DNA from: Euptelea pleiosperma
Taxonomy: Eukaryota > Streptophyta > Magnoliopsida > Ranunculales > Eupteleaceae
Length of the DNA stretch: 64,000 nt
Reading direction: 5' to 3'
Assembly: GCA_035048495.1 (NCBI GenBank)
Contig: CM068541.1
Coordinates: 10,175,929-10,239,928 of the forward strand
The first letter of the stretch is position 1. Every line of letters begins with the position of its first letter. Below the pieces are notes generated by a model. It did no database searches, was not told where the DNA came from, and worked only from the letters and a program-made list of their open reading frames with translations. Below are positions 58,831 through 64,000 of this stretch, piece after piece. Made by a program: the position numbers and the translations under genes.

Positions 58831-59692
58831 GGGAATTTTTGACATACCCCCCCATGTTATCTTCAAAATTTGACATACCCCCCACAATTTGAAAAAGCTG
58901 ACATACCCCCCTATGACTCGGTCCACTGTCATTTGACCATTGTTGACCCGAGTTGACTACCTAATTTTGTATTAAAAGATAAAGGTGCCCTTGTCTTCAA
59001 CCTTAGAACAAGGGTTTGGGTTTAGGCCAAAACCCATACCCCAAATCAAACATGAAAAGAGGAGATTAAAGATAAAAATTGAAACCCATTTTGGTAAACT
59101 TGAGATTCTTTTTTTGGTTTTTTGATGAATTAAACAAAAATTGAAATAAACGAAACTCATGAATGAATGAGATTTATTTTTATGGATTTTTTTGTAGAAT
59201 GAAATCTTAAAATTGAGAGAAACCATCTTTCCAAAATCCACATCTCAAAAGTTTAAAATATAAATTGCTTTGTCTTGTTTTTCATTTTTGTTAATGAAAA
59301 TTTAAAACTAAAATTGTATGCTTTATGTTTTTTTTTTTTTTTAACCTTGGGTTTTAAATTATTGCCGAAGTGGTGACCAGCCGACCATGAGACTCCGGTG
59401 GGTTGGTTGCCGGTGATGGGCGGCCAACCCATTGGAATCTCTTGGCCGGCCATCCCCACAGTCGCTTGATTTGGGGTTTGGCCCAAACTTATTCCAAGCT
59501 TGAAGACAAGGGCATTTTTGCCATTTAATACAAAATTTGAAAGTCAACTCGGGTCAACACTGTTCAAATGACAGTGGACTGAGTCATAGGGGGTATGTCA
59601 GCTTTTTCAAATTGTGGGGGGGGGGGGTCATAGGGGGTATGTCAGCTTTTTCAAATTGGGGGGGGGGGGGGGGGGGTCTGTAAAAAATTCTC
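58831..59692. mobile_element. Mutator-like element related to 33599-34806, with G-run expansion
   Basis: Starts GGGAATTTTTGACATACCCC and carries the near-end words TGACATACCCC and TGACCCGAGTTGACT, mirrored as AGTCAACTCGGGTCAAC near 59545. The right end is expanded: GTCATAGGGGGTATGTCAGC occurs twice, each followed by a G run (about 59617-59628 and 59659-59676). Flanks TTGTTTTTT / TTGTTTGTT match at 8 of 9 positions. Confidence 0.7.
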
Positions 59693-59889
59693 TTGTTTGT
59701 TTAATGGCTATATCACAAGATCAAGCTCGGAACGAAAAAATGATGTTACTGTCAAATTTAGGCGGTCCGATTTAAGATAATCAAAAATATTGACAACTCT
59801 ACCCTTCTATTCGTTCTTGGGAAAAAAACATGAACAAAGTCATATTTCACAAATCAAACATGATTTTTGAAACTAAACTTTCTCACTAA

Positions 59890-60423
59890 GGGCCTGTTTG
59901 GTACGTGAGAAAAAGAGTTCCGACGGCGAATATTTAGCCAGGCGAATATCATCTTGGCTAAATATTTGCTCATAGCAATATTTAACAATGTTTGGTACGT
60001 GTACGAGCTAGCTCACTTCAGCTTACTTCATTTTCTTTCAATTTGAGTGGGTCCCACATATCAAAGTAAGTCAAAAATAGGTTGGGTCAGTGCGGGAACC
60101 ACATATTATGTCAAAGAATAAAAAAAAAATTATTTTTATCTTTTTTATATATTAAAAAATTAATTTTTATTGAAAATAGTGATTTTCCGGCGAGAAAATA
60201 AAATTTTCTCACCAAGGCATAATCGGCGTGAAAATATTTTCACAGGGGGGGGTGGGGGGGGTGGGTGGGGTGGGGTGATCAAATGTTTTCCCGCCGCGGA
60301 GGGCAAATATGTGGGCCCGGCTAAATATTCGCCAAGGGCGGGTGGCTGCCAAACACAGCCGGGCGAATATTTGCGCGGCTAAATATTTTATTTGTCCGCC
60401 GCGGTGCATTACCAAACATGCCC
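59890..60423. mobile_element. Tourist-like MITE
   Basis: Ends GGGCCTGTTTGGTA and TACCAAACATGCCC, flanked by TAA on both sides. The interior has GGCGAATATTTAGCC / GGCTAAATATTC inverted words and a G-rich stretch. Non-coding. Confidence 0.75.
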
Positions 60424-60594
60424 TAAGATTCATAGCGGACGATTGGGATTTAGGGGTGTAAATGGGCTAATAGCCCATGAGTGGTTTTGGACCTGAATTT
60501 GAGTTGTATTAGACCGGGCCATAGGCTGAACTAGATCAAAATTTTCCTAAAGTCAAGCTCAGGCCAGACAATTTAAATCCTTAAGGGTACGTTT

Positions 60595-61646
60595 GATTGC
60601 CAATTGGGAAAATTGCATTTTCCTTGGGAAAACACAACTGTCCTTTGTTAGATAGCCATTATAAATCTGTATAATTTTTCCTACCAAGCAATTTAAATCT
60701 GGATAATTTTTCCTACTAAGGGGCTGTTTGGGAACCTCATCTTTTTAAGGTCTAGTTCAGTCCTAAACTAGTTCAAAACTGAGATTGAACTAGGTCGTTC
60801 ACAACCTTGAACTAGTTCTTATTTTTGTGTTGTTTGGTTCTTTCAAAACACAAAAAAAAAAGTGCAGAAAAATTCAACCCCAACCCACGTTTCAATAGCA
60901 AGGATCCATACCGAGAAGAAGAAGAAGAAGAAGAAGAAGAAGAAGAAGAAGAAGAAGAGAGGAGGAGGAAGCGGCAGCGGCGGTGGCTCTAAACTCCCAA
61001 AGAAATTTTTGGGTTTGGGCTCCAAACCCCAAACCCCCAAGAAATTTCAAGAAGAAAAAGAAGAAGAGGAGGAGGAGGAGGAAGCGGCGGTGGCGGCGGC
61101 TCCAAACCTCCCAAGAAATTTTTGGGTTTGGGCTCCAAACCCCCAAGAAATTTCAAGAAGAAGAAGAAGATGGAGGCAAGCCCACCGTCGGAAGAGAAGA
61201 AGAAGACTACCGCCGAAGGAGAAAAACGCCGGAAGAGACGCCGAAATCTACCTTCTTTTTTCTCTTTTGGGTTGTAGAGAAGAGCTCATTTCTTGTGAGT
61301 TCGATGTTGTAACGAGTTTTACAAAAGACAACATTGAACTTGTTTTAAGAGAAAAATCAGAAGAAAAGTGAACTTAAAAGTGGGGTCCACAGAGTTACCA
61401 AACACCAAAATATGAGGTAAGTTCTGAGCTGACCTCAACTGGCCGTGTTCTATGGCTTTCCAAACAGGCCCTAAGCCCAGAATTCGTTTCCCATTCAGAT
61501 AGGTGAGAAGTCATTTCCACCTGAAAATACACTTGTATTTCCTCACATGATTGAAATATGTGTTCTTAGTTCCAATCAATCTGCCATTTAAGGCATTTCC
61601 CAGATGTATTTTCTTGGAAAAAAATTTTGTGCAATCAAACACACCC
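60595..61646. mobile_element. Tourist-like MITE interrupted by a second element
   Basis: Outer ends GGGTACGTTTGATTG and CAATCAAACACACCC with TAA on both sides; the body matches the 20.1-20.7 kb elements (ATAATTTTTCCTACTAAG, AGGTGAGAAGTCATTTCC). At 60720-61471 it is split by another element. Confidence 0.8.
60720..61471. mobile_element. Element nested in the Tourist-like MITE
   Basis: Ends GGGGCTGTTTGGGAACC and CTTTCCAAACAGGCCC, flanked by TAA on both sides. The interior holds a (GAA)n tract (60914-60957) and two copies of a sequence with AAATTTTTGGGTTTGGGCTC (about 61002-61048 and 61114-61160). The lysine- and glutamate-rich open frames here come from the GAA tract and are not a gene. Confidence 0.75.
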
Positions 61647-62192
61647 TAAAGGAATATTTTTCTTTTCTTTTTTTATGAGTAAAAATCCTTAAAGGTTGTG
61701 AGGTGGAAGAATTTACTAGCACAAGGCTACAAGCTGGACCCACACAAGGGATCCACCACCTAATGTGATTGGGCAGGGTCGGTTTGGATAGTAGCCAATA
61801 TTTATGCACCAGAAAAAGCATTCAAATGTATTTTCTTCTGGCGCAAAAAATAGGGACCCAAACAGGCCATAACTTCTTTACCAAAGTTTTTGAAATGTGA
61901 GTCTCCCCCAAAAATCAATGCCAAGGAGAGCAGACTACAAATATAATTTTACTACTCACCAAAAAAATGTCTAATAATTCATTGCTCTAAATTATGAGGA
62001 TCAACAAAAACTTTCCTGGATTTGCATGTCAGAAAGTAATGATCTAGAAAATGTTTTCTGACACATATATGTTGTAATTTCTAGAAAACTTATTCAGAGC
62101 AACCATACAGAGCAGAGCCTTATATGCAAAAAAAACATTTCTAGAAACTTGTTCATGGCAACCATACAGTGGTACCCAGTACCACTACCTCT

Positions 62193-62945
62193 CTAGATCT
62201 CTACAGTATCCACTTTTTCACCAGGTTGTATTCTCCTCTCTGATCTATCCCTAATAAGTATCCTTCGAAACTTCGAAGACTGCGGCTCAGCATCAGGCGT
62301 AGTCTCGGAACTTGTCGCCATAAGATTCAACTGTGGAACAGAGGCTGGGACCCCAGCACCCGACTCAACAGAATCGGGCTGAGCTTGAGGCTCAGCCACC
62401 GTGCAGCAAATTGAGCACGTAGAGTGAGAGCTTATCTGTGGAGTCGAGGCTGGGAGTACCCCAGCACCCGACTCAACAGATTTGGGTTGAGCTTGAGGCT
62501 CAGCCTCCCTGCGGCAAATTGGGCACGTAGAGTTAGAGCTCAACCACGTATCGATGCATTGCGCATGGAACATGTGGTTACAATTGGGTAGAAGCCTAGC
62601 CATATCTTCCCCCTTTAAGGTGCTCAAGCAAACGGCACAATCGACCGTGGCCGTTTCATCGAACCTGTCGGTTTGCTTGTAGACGAATATGGGTAGGGAG
62701 GCGATGACCGATGGATCAAGCCCCGTCTTGAGCTGGCCTGAGTGCACAACCGCAATGGTCAGTAGAGGGATTGCGGCTCGTCTCCTCGCTTGGCACCAGA
62801 GAAGACACCTTCCATAGAAGTAAAGGAGGAAGACAATTACGCTTACTGAGGATAAGGAGACGATGGTCGTGAGCAGGATCTTGTTGTTTAGGTTGTATTC
62901 GTTTCCATGGTGATGGTCGTGCAACTGGTCTTCATGAAAATCCAT
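62193..62945 (-). CDS. ATL-type RING-H2 E3 ubiquitin ligase
   Basis: Single-exon membrane-anchored E3 ligase of the ATL family, which ubiquitinates target proteins and often acts in stress and defence signalling. The ATG at 62945 (MDFHEDQ) is preferred over 62984 because family members start shortly before the membrane segment; it gives 250 residues. A His-rich N-terminus precedes one transmembrane helix (about residues 22-44), then the GLD signature GLDPSVIASLP, then a RING-H2 finger: CAVC, NCNHMFHAQC, TCPIC, all eight zinc ligands present, with the ATL-typical Pro before the third Cys and Trp in DTWL. Directly after the RING a 35-36 residue segment is repeated: TCPICRREAEPQAQP and TCSICCTVAEPQAQP, each followed by SVESGAGV. 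Introns absent, as usual for the family. Confidence 0.92.
   Translation of the reverse strand: MDFHEDQLHDHHHGNEYNLNNKILLTTIVSLSSVSVIVFLLYFYGRCLLWCQARRRAAIPLLTIAVVHSGQLKTGLDPSVIASLPIFVYKQTDRFDETATVDCAVCLSTLKGEDMARLLPNCNHMFHAQCIDTWLSSNSTCPICRREAEPQAQPKSVESGAGVLPASTPQISSHSTCSICCTVAEPQAQPDSVESGAGVPASVPQLNLMATSSETTPDAEPQSSKFRRILIRDRSERRIQPGEKVDTVEI
62341..62541 (-). repeat. In-frame tandem duplication inside the ATL gene
   Basis: Two units of about 105 bp (62341-62434 and 62446-62541 on the + strand) share CCCAGCACCCGACTCAACAG, TTGAGGCTCAGCC and AGCACGTAGAGT or close variants. In protein terms the last Cys pair of the RING plus the following tail are copied once. Confidence 0.85.
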
Positions 62946-64000
62946 GGTTTTTGAATTTATTTGATGAAACAAAAACAAAATCAAACTTTAAAGAGGATAC
63001 AAGGAAAGCCAGGAGATTTTTTTTTTTTTTTGTGGGATAAGCAGGCAAGCTCAAACATTAGGGCATCTTTAAAGATTGTTGGAGGTCCATCTTCCCATCG
63101 TAGACGGTGAGAATGCGTGAGCAAGAATGTGTGATGCCCTTTGGTCATGCAATGCTTGACCAAGATTTTTGCTATTTCGTGTGGAAAAGGGAGTAAAAGA
63201 AAACAAAATTTAAGAATCCATTTTCAAAACACCATAAAATAAGGAAAATGACTTCCTTTTAAAATAGTTAGATCTTACTTTGGGAAAAAATTTAGATGCA
63301 GAGGTCTTTGGATGTAGTCGATGTAGATGGCTCTCGTTGACCTGCATAGCTCAATTTTTGAGCTCCAACCTTAGGTGGATATACATATAAAAAATCAGCT
63401 TGATTGATAATTTCTATCCATTGGATTAAGTGGGTATGTTCGGATCGAAACCCTTAATTTAGGTCGATTTACTTTGGCGAAAAGGGGAGCAAAATTATCC
63501 CAACCGTTGTTATTTTTTATTTTTTTTGATAAGTCCAGAAATATGTACTAAAGAAAGGAGATCGAGAAGATCTCAAAGGGCTACAACCAAGAGAACAAAG
63601 ATACAAACTAAACGAAATCAAAGCAAGATCTATTGTAGTCTAAACACCATATCTGGCTAGAAAAGATACCCCTCGTCTCATGACTAATGCTACCCCATCG
63701 GAGTATGAGCGCCTTGATGTTAAGTAAGATCTACAACTTGTAGTCTAAACACCATATCCCGCTAAAAAAGATACCCATCGTGTCATGACTAATGCTACCC
63801 CATTGGAATAAGAGCGCCTTGATGTTAAGTGTATATGACTTCGTGAAAAGAACTCTCCTTACCTTCAAAGGTTCTCTTGTTCCTTTCCCACCTTCCATCA
63901 TCTTGAAATTAGATATTTTTGAGATTCTTTTGCTGGCTAAAGTCTTCCAACGAATCAAATGCAACCTTAATTTATTTTCTCCTGTCTCTCATATCTAGTG
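62946..64000. other. Upstream of the ATL gene; intergenic with a tandem repeat
   Basis: Contains the 5' flank of the minus-strand ATL gene, a MITE remnant at about 63290-63440 (GCAGAGGTCTTTGGATGTAG, AAAATCAGCTTGATTG) and a direct repeat of about 107 bp (63632-63724 and 63739-63831) with GTAGTCTAAACACCATATC and GCGCCTTGATGTTAAGT in both. No gene is supported. Confidence 0.55.
63632..63831 (+). repeat. Tandem repeat, two units of about 107 bp
   Basis: Each unit has GTAGTCTAAACACCATAT, GAAAAGATACCC or AAAAAGATACCC, CATGACTAATGCTACCCCAT and GAGCGCCTTGATGTTAAGT. The surroundings resemble the 3' part of a LINE, but this is not certain. Confidence 0.75.

Noticed and set aside
60862..61371. Open frame of 169 codons rich in Lys and Glu
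   Set aside because: It is the translation of a (GAA)n tract and purine-rich repeats inside a nested MITE.

Overview
The window is nuclear DNA from a flowering plant. It has intron-containing genes with GT-AG junctions, low gene density, many nested MITEs, SINE and LINE remnants, and plant-specific protein families (NCL-type Na+/Ca2+ exchangers, an SPL/NZZ-like SPEAR repressor, an ATL RING-H2 ligase). The species cannot be fixed from sequence alone; an early-diverging woody angiosperm such as a magnoliid is only a guess.

Layout. 0-5 kb: AT-rich intergenic DNA with a decayed 5' fragment of an ABCF1/GCN20-type ABC gene (3.6-3.96 kb, minus). 5.3-10.5 kb: exchanger copy 1, nine exons, broken by an in-frame TGA in exon 2 and carrying an internal duplication of the exons that encode the EF-hands (four EF loops instead of two). 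10.5-24.5 kb: a repeat field of foldback MITEs with G-box cores, arrays of a TTTAAACGG-type element, a SINE and a palindrome-rich inverted repeat. 24.5-33.2 kb and 35.5-49.0 kb: a direct segmental duplication, each unit with one intact seven-exon exchanger gene of 576 codons (copies 2 and 3). Copy 3 is longer because its introns took in extra insertions, including a LINE fragment lying inside another LINE. 33.6-34.8 kb: a 1.2-kb element with a perfect 9-bp target duplication. 49-52 kb: a TRIM-like LTR fragment and MITEs. 52.2-54.2 kb: a possible small secreted-peptide ORF, then the five-exon SPEAR gene on the minus strand. 54.7-62 kb: intergenic DNA with hAT-like, Tourist-like and Mutator-like non-autonomous elements. 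62.2-62.9 kb: a single-exon ATL E3 ligase on the minus strand.

How it fits together. The core is a local family of three EF-hand cation/Ca2+ exchangers made in at least two steps. An older duplication separated copy 1, which duplicated its EF-hand exons and later lost its frame. A more recent segmental duplication made copies 2 and 3. Copies 2 and 3 differ mainly in intron insertions, in which transposon sits in the promoter, and in a few residues including one in the second exchanger repeat. The remaining genes are unrelated neighbours. No new multi-gene system is evident. The most unusual items are the four-EF-hand broken exchanger, the hierarchical palindrome at 15.55-16.17 kb, and apparent recurrent insertion of one element at the same site of a G-box MITE.
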